Source: Kitagawia praeruptora (taxonomy: Eukaryota > Streptophyta > Magnoliopsida > Apiales > Apiaceae). Taken from it: DNA of 64,000 nt. Below the pieces are notes generated by a model. It saw only the letters and a list, made by a program, of their open reading frames with translations, searched no databases and had not been told where the DNA came from. The stretch is taken from positions 17,265,501 through 17,329,500 of the forward strand of contig CM075346.1 of the NCBI GenBank assembly GCA_037693485.1, given 5' to 3'. Shown here piece after piece: positions 12,101-22,587 of the stretch; the first letter of the stretch is position 1, and the number at the start of each line of letters is the position of its first letter. A program made the position numbers and the translations under genes.

Positions 12101-12130
12101 GTGTTGTTTGAGGCTATTTCTGGTGTAGTG
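9111..12130 (+). mobile_element. CACTA (En/Spm) transposon, internally deleted
   Basis: Terminal CACTACAGCAGAAAATG and its counterpart TTTCTGGTGTAGTG, with a 3-bp TSD ATA on both sides (9108-9110 and 12131-12133). Subterminal repeats typical of CACTA elements are present: AACAACAGTTTTCTTGTATTG near 9362 recurs near 9482, and AAATACTAAAAACCATTGTTG occurs at about 9243 and 9427. The 3' side carries AACAACGGTTTTCAGCAATTG-like variants. Only the C-terminal part of a transposase remains. Confidence 0.9.
9855..11380 (+). pseudogene. CACTA transposase C-terminal region (DUF4218 + DUF4216), broken
   Basis: Exon-like blocks at about 9855-10354, 10474-10579 and 10763-11380 with GT-AG junctions. The first encodes a DUF4218-type domain (LEKYLPPSIFDVMFHLSLHL, then GPVFLRWMYPFERYMK and RPEGCIAEAY). 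An in-frame TAA at 10167-10169 interrupts it where the family reads Glu. The last block is a DUF4216-type domain (YYGVICSIWELDY, FVLGKHVNQVCYI) ending in an acidic tail. The upstream catalytic transposase domain is missing. Non-functional because of the stop and the deletion. Confidence 0.8.
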
Positions 12131-12718
12131 ATATCATCTGCAACCGTTAGGTATTACAACCGTTAGATATTCAACTCAATTAAATAGATATACAACAATA
12201 CTAAAAATTGTTATATGCAGAGGTTTACATTTCGATTCCTGCCAATAACATATTAATTTATAAAAATATTTACAAAACTACCTAACTTTTTGAAACTATT
12301 TACAAAAAAAAAGTTTTTTGATTGCAAAGGTTGCAAAACTGGCACCGCAGGTGACAAAGGTTGCAAATGAGTTTAAAATGCAGGCAAAAAAAGGTCGCAA
12401 AAGTTGTACGTATTTGAAAAAAAGGTTGCAAAGATTGCAAGTTGTATTTTTGAAAAAATCTGTTGCAACTTGGGTAGTTTTGAAAAAAATCCTAATTTAT
12501 ATTTAATATTAAAAATTATTATATACAAAGATGTAAGGTTCAAATTCTTCCAATAACATATGAAAATTAATTTTTGTAATATTATACTACACTATAAACA
12601 AATTATAAAAATTTAAAATAACCCGTATTTTGCACGCGTTATAAGCTATTGTTTGTTAATAAGCTAACACTAAATATTTTTTGAAAAAATATTTAAAAAA
12701 CCCTTGCAAATATGGATA

Positions 12719-12903
12719 CAGTAAAACCTCTATAAATTAATAGTCTCGGGACCGGAAAATTTTATTAATTTAAAGAGATTATTAATTAATCGAGGTTAAA
12801 TTTACACTATCGCTATTATGTTGGGACCAAAAAATTATTTTGAAAATATTAATTTATAGTGGGTTATTAATTTATCGAGTATTAATTTGTCGAGGTTTTA
12901 CTG
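12719..12903. mobile_element. Emigrant-like (pogo-type) MITE
   Basis: 185-bp element with ends CAGTAAAACCTCTATAAATT and AATTTGTCGAGGTTTTACTG, TA on both sides (12717-12718 and 12904-12905). The CAGTAAAACCTCTATAAATTAATA-type end is that of Emigrant elements. Unit 2 has the empty site at about 20996 (ATGGATATATAATTAATCC). Confidence 0.88.
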
Positions 12904-13101
12904 TATATAATTAATCCATAAATTATAGTTATTACATGTCGCCATTGGGGTGGTGGATATAGTCGATCATGTAATGTTGAATTAAGATACACTATCTAAA
13001 GATGTTACTTGCAGAGAGTGGTGCAAGTTGTTAAAGTTGAAAAGCAAATTATTGACGAAATGAGCCTCTAGAAAACGATAACTAGCAAATGAGTTTAGAT
13101 A

Positions 13102-13351
13102 TTTAGGATGGGTTTGGATTGAGGGTTGAGAAGTATCGGGTTGGGTCGGATTCAAATTAAAAATTTCATTTTTAAGAAAATTTTGAAAAATGAAGTGTTG
13201 TGTTTTGATAGTTTACGAAAGAATTAACATAATATTACATATTAAATAAAAATCCAACATTTTACTTTTTAAAATTTTCTCAAAAACGAATTTTTAAATT
13301 TGAACCCAATCCAACCCAACCCTTCTTAACCCCAATTCAAACTGACCTTTA
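13102..13351. mobile_element. Non-autonomous TIR element present in unit 1 only
   Basis: About 250 bp with imperfect inverted ends (AGGATGGGTTTGGATTGAGG at the left, and the complement of CCCCAATTCAAACTGACCT at the right). It is missing at the homologous position in unit 2 (near 48655, where TCTAGTAGTCACAGC is continuous). Exact borders and TSD are uncertain. Confidence 0.6.
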
Positions 13352-14085
13352 GTGGTCAGTCACAGCAATATTGGCGTAACTTATCAGCTTTATTTAACAT
13401 TTAAAGTGTCATTAAAGAGAGTGAAAACAAAGTTGTGATCCAATTTCAGTCGAACTTAATTTTGATTATTGATTTCTCGTGGGCTTAAAAATATCATTGG
13501 GTATGGTCGCCTTCAAGTAGCTGTACAAACGATTTTTATTAAATATAAAAATTAAATAATTCTACTGACCTCAAATTACCACCTATTTTAATTCATAATG
13601 AGATTATATACTTATAATCTTTTCAGTCTGGTCCAGAAATGAATGAAGTTATAATAACAAATTTCAATCTTTTTCAACATATCTAAATTTTTTTTTATCC
13701 GATTTAGTAAGTCGAAAAGAATTTGAACTAAGTAGACCCTAAAAAGCTTTTAAAAGGAAAGTACTTTTTATTATAATAATCGGATTTATTATTTCTGAAA
13801 AATAACTTGTGTATTGAAAAGTTTTCTTTAAGAAAGAAAAAACTTAGCCCCTGCATATTACTACAAAGGGATTAAATTAGAATACAGAATTTTCCTGTTA
13901 AAAAAATATGAAGCCATAACTGTTCACTGACAAAAAAATGTTCAATAATTTATAGTAGCAAACTATATACCACATGTTATTTTCTTAGGAATAAATAAAA
14001 GTATTAATAAGAAATTATAATGCATATAAATTACATGAATAGAAATTCCACTTTTGAAACGAAAATGTGGGAATAAATAATTAAC

Positions 14086-14425
14086 GGGTTTTATATCAAA
14101 TCGGGTACTGATCTCATTAAAAAGTATAAAGTAGCTCCCCAGTCTCCACGAAGACTCATTTAAATCACTAGACAAAGAAATATATCATTTACTTCCCTGC
14201 ATTCACAAAAATAATACAATTTATGGTATACATTAATCAGACAATGTTCTCATTACTATATTTAAACATCAATACTCAGATCACACATCAATTGTATTCT
14301 TTTTGTGAATGCAGGGGGGCAAATGATATATTTCTTAGTTTAGTGGTTTAAATGAGTACCCGTGGAGACTGATGAGCTACTTGATAATTTTTAATGAGAT
14401 AAGTGGCTCGTTTGATATAAGACCC
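14086..14425. mobile_element. Mutator-like foldback MITE at the junction of the duplicated units
   Basis: 340 bp with inverted arms of about 135 bp, from GGGTTTTATATCAAA at the left to TTTGATATAAGACCC at the right. Flanks AATAATTAAC (14076-14085) and AATAATCCAC (14426-14435) are a 9-10 bp TSD with two mismatches, which suits Mutator-type long-TIR elements. It inserted exactly at the boundary between units 1 and 2. Confidence 0.75.
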
Positions 14426-14496
14426 AATAATCCACTGTTGTTTTTCACTTGTAACCATAACTTTTTTTTTTTTTTTTTTGAAACAGAAAGATTTCA

Positions 14497-17400
14497 TTAA
14501 TTAACAGGAGAATCAATCAAAACATACTCCAACACACAGGAAGGAGGAGATGTAAAAAAGTTCACAGTCCCTAACAAACAAGGTAGTTTAGCTATGTTAT
14601 GAGCTACGCTATTTGCTTGCCTCCGAACATGTTGAACATTCAAATCCGTTCTTTGTTGTAGGATAGCCGTACAACCTTCAAACGTATTCCCAACTTCAGA
14701 CATATAAGCCGTCCTCTTGAGTACCGCATTCACCACACTTAACGAGTCACATTCAACCACAACATTTTCTATGCCCATATCAACAACCCAACGCAGAGCC
14801 TCATAAACCCCCACTGCCTCCGCCTCCAGAACTGATGCACCCCCCTCTATACATTTGTTCATCCCAGCAATAAACTCTCCCTTATCGTTCCTAAGAACCA
14901 TGCCTATTCTGAATGACGAGCAATCGTTATAAACAGCAGCATCCACATTCACTTTATACCCCCCAACCTCTGGTGGTTGCCACTTAGCTTGTCTTCTGTG
15001 ATCTCCACCAGTCATTCCCCTAGAACAGCTCTGATTCTTTTGCTGTGCTTCCTGCCAGTCAGAAACCATTTTTGCACTTATGTCCATTGCTAATTTCGGT
15101 GTCATCTGATTCCCCTCCCAAACTCGCTTATTTCTGGCAAACCATATACCCCAAAGAGTTCTTGTTAGAGTTACTAACTTATTAACTGGTTCCATGCTAA
15201 GTCTCTCCAACACCCATTGTGACAACAGCTCCACCTCCGAAGTATCATATTCCCCACCAGTGTAAGACCAACAATTCCTAGCAAAAGCACACTCCAGAAA
15301 AATGTGTCGTAAATGCTCAACATCTGTAGTGCACATAGGACATATGATCGTTGTTTGAACTCCTTTACCCCGTAACAGATTTCTTACTGGTATAGTATTT
15401 TTGCAAACTCTCCACAAGAAAAATTTCATCTTATGAGGCACTGGAATTTTTCACAATCTACTCCATCCTTGTGAAACGTTCTGCAACTCCTGACTGTGAT
15501 GACTTTCATACCAGAAATGGTAACCAGATTTAGCCGTATACTTCCCATCCACCGTGTGTAGCCATGCAACTCTATCTTGGACCTGATTTTGTGGTACTCT
15601 TGTATTTAAAATACATTGAACATCAACCTCATGAAAAGTTTGCCCTATTTTTGTCACGTCCCATTGCTTGATGTTTGGACGGAAATACTCACAAACTTTA
15701 TCACGCCTGCTGCTGTTCACATGATGATCCTCCACCCTGAAGTCATTCTTCCCTCTCAACCACTGATCTGAGAAGATATTTATGCTTCGCCCATCCCCCA
15801 ACACCCATTTAAAACCCTTACAGAGTTCTTCCTTCGCTTCACATATTCCTGTCCAAATAAAACTCGCATCATTCCCTTTTTGAGCTTTCAGAATATGGTC
15901 ATTGGGGTAGTATCTTGCTTTGAACAGTCTAGCAACTAAAGATCCTGGATTACATAAGAAATGCCATATGTGCTTACCGATCAATGCCACATTGAAACCG
16001 TGCAAACTTCTAAATCCCAAACCTCCTTTATCTTTGGTCATACACATTTTATCCCAAGCCTGCCATCGTATACCTTTGCAGTTGCCTTTCCCAGATTTCC
16101 ACCAATACCCATTGAACATCTTCTCTATCTCATTTGAAAGAGTTTTGGGAATTAAAAAACAGGACATACAGTACGAAGGGATGGATTGTGCTACATTTTT
16201 AATCATAATCGACTTACCAGCTCTTGATATCTTACTGTTGCTCCAACCTTGAATTCTTTTCCACACCCTTTCTTTCACGAAGCTAAAAACCTTTTTCCTC
16301 GATCTTCCAACTAAGGATGGTAGCCCTAGATATTTGCTTTCTCGTAGATCATTACTTACTCCCAGAATGTTGGTGATGTCCCTTTGCTTGTCCCTCCTCA
16401 CATTCGAACTGAAAAATATACCAGACTTTTGGAAGTTAACAGCTTGGCCTGATTGTTGTTCATATGTATTAAGCAAACTCTTCACATGTTGAGCTTCATT
16501 ACTCGTTGCTTTAAAAAACAAAAAACTATCGTCGGCAAAGAGTAGGTGAGTAATTGCAGGAGCTCCACTACTGATGCAACAGCCTTGAATATTTCCATTT
16601 CTTGCTGCAGTGTTAAGAGAGTGAGATAAACCCTCTACGCACATTAAAAAGAGATAGGGAGAAAGGGGGTCCCCCTGTCTTAGCCCTCTACTCGGAGTGA
16701 TAGGTCCCACATACGACCCATTTAAGCAAACCATGTACTGTACTGTAGTCACACAAAGCTGCATCCATTTCACCCATTGCTCATTGAACCCCATTGTTCT
16801 CAATCTATGCCATAAGTAACTCCAACTGACCCTATCGTAGGCCTTACTTATATCCAATTTCAATGCCACCTCACCATCTTGACCACCTTTCTTCCTCTTC
16901 ATGTAGTGAATTAATTCAAATGCTATGAGGACGTTATCAGTAATGCTCCTCCCAGGAACAAAAGCAGACTGGTTTTCTGATATAGAGGCTGGAAGCACAT
17001 TTTTCAATCTGTTTGCTAACACCTTTGCCAGGATCTTATAAAGCACATTGCACAGGGCTATTGGTCTCACATCCGTTAGCTTTTCTACATTTTCTTTCTT
17101 CGGAATCAAAACCAAGTTGGTATTGTTAAGCTCAGCCGGGAACATCTTCTCCTCAAGCCATTGTTTACAACTATGAAATACTTCCTTTCCTATTAATTCC
17201 CAGAAGTGTTGGAAGAATGCTGGACTATAACCATCTGGCCCAGATGCCTTGTCTGGGTGCATCTGCTTCAATGCACATGTGAATTCTTCAAACGTTAAAC
17301 TTGCTGTAAGCATTCTGTTCTGATCATCAGTAATAACACTTGGTTCTGAACTAGCATATGGTTCAAATCCTGTGTTATCAGCTGCAAAAATCCCTTCGAA

Positions 17401-18579
17401 ATATTCCTTTGTCAACTCACCCATCTGGTCTAACGTGTCAATCTTTTCACCATCTTCGTTTACCAGATAAGCAATATTATTCACTTTCTTCCTCTTCGAA
17501 GCTTGAGCATGAAAGAATCTCGAATTTGTATCCCCCTCTTTCAACCAGAATATTTTCGCACGCTGCTTCCAATAGACTTCTTCATGCAATAAGAGCTCAT
17601 TTAGTCTCTCCCTTTTCTCAAAATAAGCTGCAATTCCTTCATCGTCTTCTCGATTTATCAGCTTGCTAATTACCTCCTTCTGATTTTTCACCTTATCTCT
17701 GAACTTGTGAAAGAACTTTCTACCCCATTTTGACATAAATGAAGACACTGAAATGAGTTTAGGAAGAATATTCATTACTGGAATTGCTTTCCAAAACTCT
17801 ACGACTTCCTCCTTAAACGATGGTTCTTTCAACCAAGAATTTTCAAAACGAAACCTGAACTGTTTCCTCGATATAGTTGTGTCAAACAAATTCACCTGAA
17901 TCGGCTCATGGTCTGAAATAGTAGCGTGGTGAACTTTAAGAGTGCATAACGGAAATTTCTGCCACCAACCATCCGTTGCAAAAGCTCTGTCTAGTCTTTC
18001 ACGAACCCAGCTAGGTTTTCCTTTGCTTTTTTCCCAAGTGAACTCACCTCCAGTAAGATCTAACTCCACCAGTCTACACTCTTCAATAGCTAGACGAAAC
18101 CCATCCATCAGAGATTGTGGATGAGGATGTTCCCCCTTCTTGTCAGTCGAATATAACATATCGTTAAAATCTCCATAAATACACCAAGGAATCGTATCTC
18201 TAATCGCCAACTCCCTAAGCAAATCCCAAGACTCTTGCCTTGTAGTTCTCTCCGGAAAACCGTAGAAACATGTTAACCTCCAAGCAGGTATGTTCTTCTC
18301 AAGAAAAACCACATCAATATGATTACATGACGAATCCACCACCTTACACACCACAGTTTGTTTCCACATGACAGCTAAACCCCCGCTTCGACCAACTTTA
18401 TCCACTGCAAAATACTCTGAGAAGCCATACTTGATACACAGATCAGCTATAGTATCACTATTAACTAAAGTTTCAGATAAAAATAAAAAAGTGGGTAAAA
18501 GAGACCTAATCAAGTCTCCAAGAGCTCGAACTGTGCGAAGGTTCCCCAACCCTCGACAGTTCCATCCTAAAAGATTCAT
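14497..18579 (-). pseudogene. LINE ORF2: endonuclease / reverse transcriptase / RNase H, split by one stop
   Basis: One reading frame from 18579 to 14497 with a single TGA at about 15448 where a Trp (TGG) is expected before KIPVPHKMKFFLWR. The first part (1042 codons) has an APE-type endonuclease (LGWNCRGLGN at the N-terminus, YGDFNDML, SDHEPI), then RT (LIPKKE, DISKAYDRVSW, GLRQGDPLSPYLF, catalytic FADD) and the start of a zf-RVT domain. The second part (314 codons) completes zf-RVT (CPMC...H...C) and has a plant RNase H domain (VNVDAAVYND start, LEAEAVGVYEAL, VECDS). Apart from this nonsense change the ORF appears intact, so loss of activity is recent. Confidence 0.9.
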
Positions 18580-19790
18580 AATGGACGGCTAGCTTGCGGA
18601 GCAAGCGTAGCCAAAACAGTGTTTGCAGATACTGAACAATCAGAGCTAGAAAGTACAGTGTCTATTTGTAAGTTTGCTTCCTTATTCACCTCTGAACCCA
18701 ACAATGTGTCATCTGTATCCATTGTTATTTTCGTCTCAGGCCCACTTCTCCTTCTTTTCCTATCTTCCAAATTAAGCCCAAACTCTTCCTCATTCTCCAG
18801 CCCAAAACCCGAGCCCCTTATTTGAATTCTAAGATTAGAAGATGTCCCGCCCATTACTTCCGCCAAATCAGCTTTACCGATAATGTTGCTATCACCCTTC
18901 CTAGAATCATGCACCACAGTTATGCTCCTATCGATATCACCGTAATTTTCTCCCGTGAAAGGTGGGCAGTTATTGTTACGCCCAATTTTCGCCTCCCAGT
19001 CAGCATCATCCTCATCCCTCAACCATTTGTTCCTCCCTTGATTGACCACCCTCCTCGGCGGCGCTCGCAACCACGCACCCCAATCTTTAGCACTATCATC
19101 ACCTCTTCTATCTATATTCCTTCTGCAAAAGCGTTCTGTATGAGATACCAAACCACAAGCAAAGCAGAATTCACCCAGTCGTTCGTATTTCCACGTCACT
19201 GTAAACTCTGTACCATTCTTCCTCTTGATCTTCTTCCTTCTTTTCAGAGGTTTTCGTACATCAAGTTTGATCTTCACCCTCATATACTCCATCCATATAC
19301 CAGAGTTGTTTTTAGAATCATACGACACAAACTCACCAAAGAAATCACCCAGTTGTTTCCCAACAGCTTCAGACATAAATCCTGTTGGAAGGTCATGGAT
19401 CTGAATCCAGATTTCTACGAACCATAATGGGACTTTCAACGGTTCTTCTCCAGAAGGAATTCTACTTATAATAAGCATTGCATTATCAAAAGACCAGGGG
19501 CCTCCATTGCAAACCCACAACATATCTTCTCTGTGATAGAACTGAAATAAGAATATTCCAGGATCGATTTCCTTGATATTAACTCCCATAGTAGGCTTCC
19601 AAACATCCGCCATTTTAGACATCATAGCCCTAGTGTTAATGTTTTTCTCCGTTGAAAACCTTCCCACTAGACACATCTCGTACTTATTCACCTGTTCTTC
19701 GACATCGTCCTCAAACGTGAAATCCTCATTTTCCTCCTCCTCAATATTCAAACCTTCCAGTTGTTCATCGAGATTTTGATAACGTGCCAT
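18576..19790 (-). CDS. LINE ORF1: DUF4283 / CCHC nucleic-acid-binding protein
   Basis: 404 codons. ORF1 proteins of plant L1 elements bind the element RNA in the RNP that carries out target-primed reverse transcription. Seen: acidic N-terminus (residues 10-35), a DUF4283-type domain (about 35-180; LVGRFSTEKNIN, FHREDM-like segment, GGPWSFDNAMLII, PLWFVEIWIQIHDLP), a basic KPLKRRKKIKRKNG stretch, and a CX2CX4HX4C knuckle CFACGLVSHTERFC (209-222). The C-terminal 180 residues are low-complexity and not recognisable. The stop codon overlaps the ORF2 start as ATGA. Frame fully open. Confidence 0.9.
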   Translation of the reverse strand: MARYQNLDEQLEGLNIEEEENEDFTFEDDVEEQVNKYEMCLVGRFSTEKNINTRAMMSKMADVWKPTMGVNIKEIDPGIFLFQFYHREDMLWVCNGGPWSFDNAMLIISRIPSGEEPLKVPLWFVEIWIQIHDLPTGFMSEAVGKQLGDFFGEFVSYDSKNNSGIWMEYMRVKIKLDVRKPLKRRKKIKRKNGTEFTVTWKYERLGEFCFACGLVSHTERFCRRNIDRRGDDSAKDWGAWLRAPPRRVVNQGRNKWLRDEDDADWEAKIGRNNNCPPFTGENYGDIDRSITVVHDSRKGDSNIIGKADLAEVMGGTSSNLRIQIRGSGFGLENEEEFGLNLEDRKRRRSGPETKITMDTDDTLLGSEVNKEANLQIDTVLSSSDCSVSANTVLATLAPQASRPL

Positions 19791-21017
19791 ATGAAACTCT
19801 CACGAACCTTGTTCACCAGGTCGAAGAGAAAACAAAACTCCCACAGAAATGGAGAGAAATCTGATATACGTTGTAACCATAACTTTTAATCTTTCATAAT
19901 TAGTCGGTTACAGCATTTAACTATCCATATTTATTCTAATAGTCAAAGAAAAATGTTAAAATTTTCAAAATTATTTGTCCATGAATATTTACAGATATTC
20001 GACAAAAAATTCTATTCCTAAATCAAGATATTTGGTCAACTAGCTAACTTTTTAAAGATTTTACCTTTGGGTTATTCAAAACTTAATTATGGTACCGTCC
20101 GCAAAAATTAACAAATCATTTGGATGAAATCTCAGTATCAACACCTCCAGTTCGAAATTGGTAGACCAAAGTTTTGACTTTTTTGGGTGTTATTTGTAGA
20201 AACTGTTATTCTTATAGTGATTCTAATTGAAGTAATTTTTCATCAAATACTCTATATTCATTCTAAAAAAGTGCATAAGAACTTTCTCGTGTCATACTCA
20301 TATGAAGATAATTTTGTACTTCTTTTTCCTTTATTAGGAAATAGTTTGTACTTTGTAGAGTGTAGACACTAACATATTTCTCAATTTGGAACTTAGATTC
20401 ATTTATCCGAAGAAGGTTGATCGGTTAAGTCTATTTAATTCTTTTATTGAAATCAGTCAAAATTTTGGAACGGATTTGATTGATTTTGCAAAAATTGTCG
20501 ATTAATAGTTAATTTTTCAACCGAATCACTTGATAAATCGTAAATCGGTAACTCAATCAAATAATTCCGATTTCCGAAATCTGCAACACTGTTATTTAAA
20601 TATAATATTTAAGTCAATCGTTCTTATAATCGTTCTTCATTTCAATTGACCGATTTGAAGTATGTATATACATCTCGTAATATTTATTTTTTGAATAAGT
20701 AGTTAAGAGATTAAGAAATTTGAAATATATCTAAAATAATTTTAAATTATTAAATTAAATTATTTTATATTATAAAAAATATTGTACATATTAAAATAAT
20801 ATTTTAAAAAATTATATATGTAAAAAATATGGTGATCTTATTCATGTATCACATATTTCATGTTCATTTTTCTGAGTTAATAAGTAATATCCATATTTAC
20901 ATAAATTCCAAATATTATATATTGTATAAATTCTAATGTAGTAATACTAAATGTTTTTTGAAAAAATATTTAAAAAACCCTTGCAAATATGGATATATAA
21001 TTAATCCATAAATTATA

Positions 21018-21273
21018 CTCCCTCTGTCCCATTCAAACTGGCTTGTTTGACTTTTTTTGGTCAAACTGACCAAACTTTGACTGATTTTTAAAAATTATTG
21101 ACTAACATTTTTATAAATCTAAAAAATGTAGGCTATAATAAATGATCTATATTTTCTTATCATTTTTTTTTCATTAACTATATTTAACATATAATATACG
21201 TAATATAAGTTACAAAATTGGTCAATTTGACCAAGAAAAGTCAAACAAGCCACTTTGAGTGGGACAGAGGGAG
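21018..21273. mobile_element. Stowaway MITE present only in duplication unit 2
   Basis: 256 bp from CTCCCTCTGTCCC to GGGACAGAGGGAG, with TA at 21016-21017 and 21274-21275. The inverted arms extend inward (CAAACTGGCTTGTTTGACTTTTTTGGTC and its counterpart). The homologous place in unit 1 (about 12925) is uninterrupted. Confidence 0.92.
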
Positions 21274-21421
21274 TAATTCTTATTTCTTACATGTCGCCAT
21301 TGGCACTATCTAAAGTAGGGATGAGCATTTATCCCGGCTCGTCCGATCCTGATTCGATTTCCGCAACGAACGGGGCAGGGAATTGGGAAATTTTCTGGAT
21401 ACGGGTCGGGGCCGGGATTCT

Positions 21422-22411
21422 TGTTATTCCCAGATTACACACTTGTATAATTGTAGAAGGGGGGGGGGTTGAATACAATTCTTGATAATTATAAATTTCT
21501 GATAAAAACCACAGAAATCTATAAGGAAATAATTGCTGAATAAGAAATGGTTCAGAAACACATAAAAAATCAGGTGGTTAAATGTACCACCTGAGACTTT
21601 TATTCGAAGAAAACTCTGTGATATAAATGTACACAACTTCTGTTTTTACAACTCTTTGCTTCTAAGGATATTCAAGAAACCCTAAGCAAATATGTCTGTT
21701 TTCTTAATCTCTAAAGAGTTGCTACACTTGGTTATATATCCCAAGTTTTCAAGTACTACAGGAATAAGATAATATTAATCTAATTCAAGTTGACTTGCTA
21801 CTCCACTCCAAATCCACATGTAGCCGAAAGGTTGTCCTTGTGAACAGATATGTCCCCTGCACCTTTCTTGTATGTACTGTGTAAATGGAATGTTTCTTTC
21901 TTCTGTGTTTCCAAAGTATGGCTGCCATACTGCCTTTTTATACCTACTATCAACCCATGTGATCTGTCAGTCAAACCTGTCCTTATCAACTGCTAATCCT
22001 TAGCTAGCATAGGATAAAGTGATAATGATTATCCGTTGATGTTGTGCACAGTTATCCGTTGATGGTAGTTTGAGCTGTATCCGTTGATAGAGTAGATTTG
22101 AGTTGTATCCGTTGATAGAGCCCTATTCTCATCCGTTGCTACACTTTCACTTAGACAGAATTACATAGCATAGCTTATTTACAATTGGCTACCCTATTCT
22201 GCCTATCCAATGATGGTCAACATGACTCTGAATAAAAACACTATCAACTGATAAATAGAGATATTGCAGTATGCTACAAAACCTCATCCGTTGATGAGCT
22301 ACCTGTCAACGAATAGAGTTATAAAGTCTTATCCGTTGACAGTTACAAAACTTGACTTATACAATTTTGCTTGAATGTTAAGTTATCATCAACTACAACA
22401 TATTCCTAACA
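21422..22411 (-). repeat. Copia A 3' LTR
   Basis: 990 bp, TGTTAGGAATATG...CTGGGAATAACA read on the minus strand. U3 (right part, about 21944-22411) holds six copies of TCCGTTGA plus variants at 22028-22340. They lie 90-400 bp upstream of a TATAAAAAGG box at 21932-21943. Differs from the 5' LTR at about 16 positions and in a poly-G run (10 versus 6). Confidence 0.93.
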
Positions 22412-22423
22412 ATCTCCCCCAAT
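22412..22423 (-). promoter_or_regulatory. Copia A polypurine tract
   Basis: Reads ATTGGGGGAGAT on the minus strand, directly before the 3' LTR start TGTTAGG. It is the expected plus-strand primer site. Further copies of GGGGGAG lie inside the element at 24186-24192, 24273-24279 and 29289-29295 (complement). Confidence 0.88.
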
Positions 22424-22587
22424 TTATACTTGATGGCAATAAAGCATAAATTCATAACCTTGATGATAACAAAACATTCCTAAAGATATATACACTGCAA
22501 TATGCAAAAATTGTACTAAGCTACAAAAATTAAGAGCAAAAAGCTTTAAGAAACTTATCAGAGATGTGCTCCTTTAGATTGAGCAAA

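Larger units (their letters stand above)
9029..12649 (+). mobile_element. Degenerate Helitron carrying a nested CACTA element
   Basis: The left end TCTATACTATAC and right end ACCCGTATTTTGCACGCGTTATAAGCTAT are decayed forms of the ends of the intact Helitron at 49137-50369 (TCTATACTATTATA and ACCCGTGCATTGCACGGGTTATAAGCTAG). Unit 2 lacks this block: its sequence passes directly across the site near 20935-20945. Most of the length is the CACTA element at 9111-12130. Bases 12131-12649 hold TTGCAA-rich sequence without coding capacity. Confidence 0.65.
6826..14085. repeat. Tandem segmental duplication, unit 1
   Basis: This block and unit 2 share long stretches in the same order. Matches include 6856-7030 with 19872-20045, 7490-7700 with 20050-20260, 8290-8395 with 20335-20425, 8800-8960 with 20620-20890, 12665-12720 with 20945-21000, 13010-13085 with 48590-48655, 13355-13530 with 48660-49110, and 13730-14065 with 50680-52020. 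Unit 2 begins with the same AATAATCCACTGTTG sequence as unit 1, so the copies are head-to-tail. Neither contains an obvious host gene. Stretches of unit 1 not listed as elements (about 8162-8520, 8712-9028, 13360-14075) are shared non-coding sequence or decayed insertions. Confidence 0.85.
14466..19870 (-). mobile_element. L1-type LINE, near full length, with poly(A) tail and 17-bp TSD
   Basis: Non-LTR retrotransposon on the minus strand. The 3' poly(A) is the T-run at about 14461-14479. The TSD TTGTAACCATAACTTTT occurs at 14449-14465 and 19871-19887. It has ORF1 (DUF4283 + CCHC), then ORF2 (endonuclease, RT, zf-RVT, RNase H) overlapping by ATGA. It inserted into unit 2 of the duplication; the uninterrupted site is seen in unit 1 at about 6850-6870. 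The only break found is one stop in ORF2, so it is young. Confidence 0.93.
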
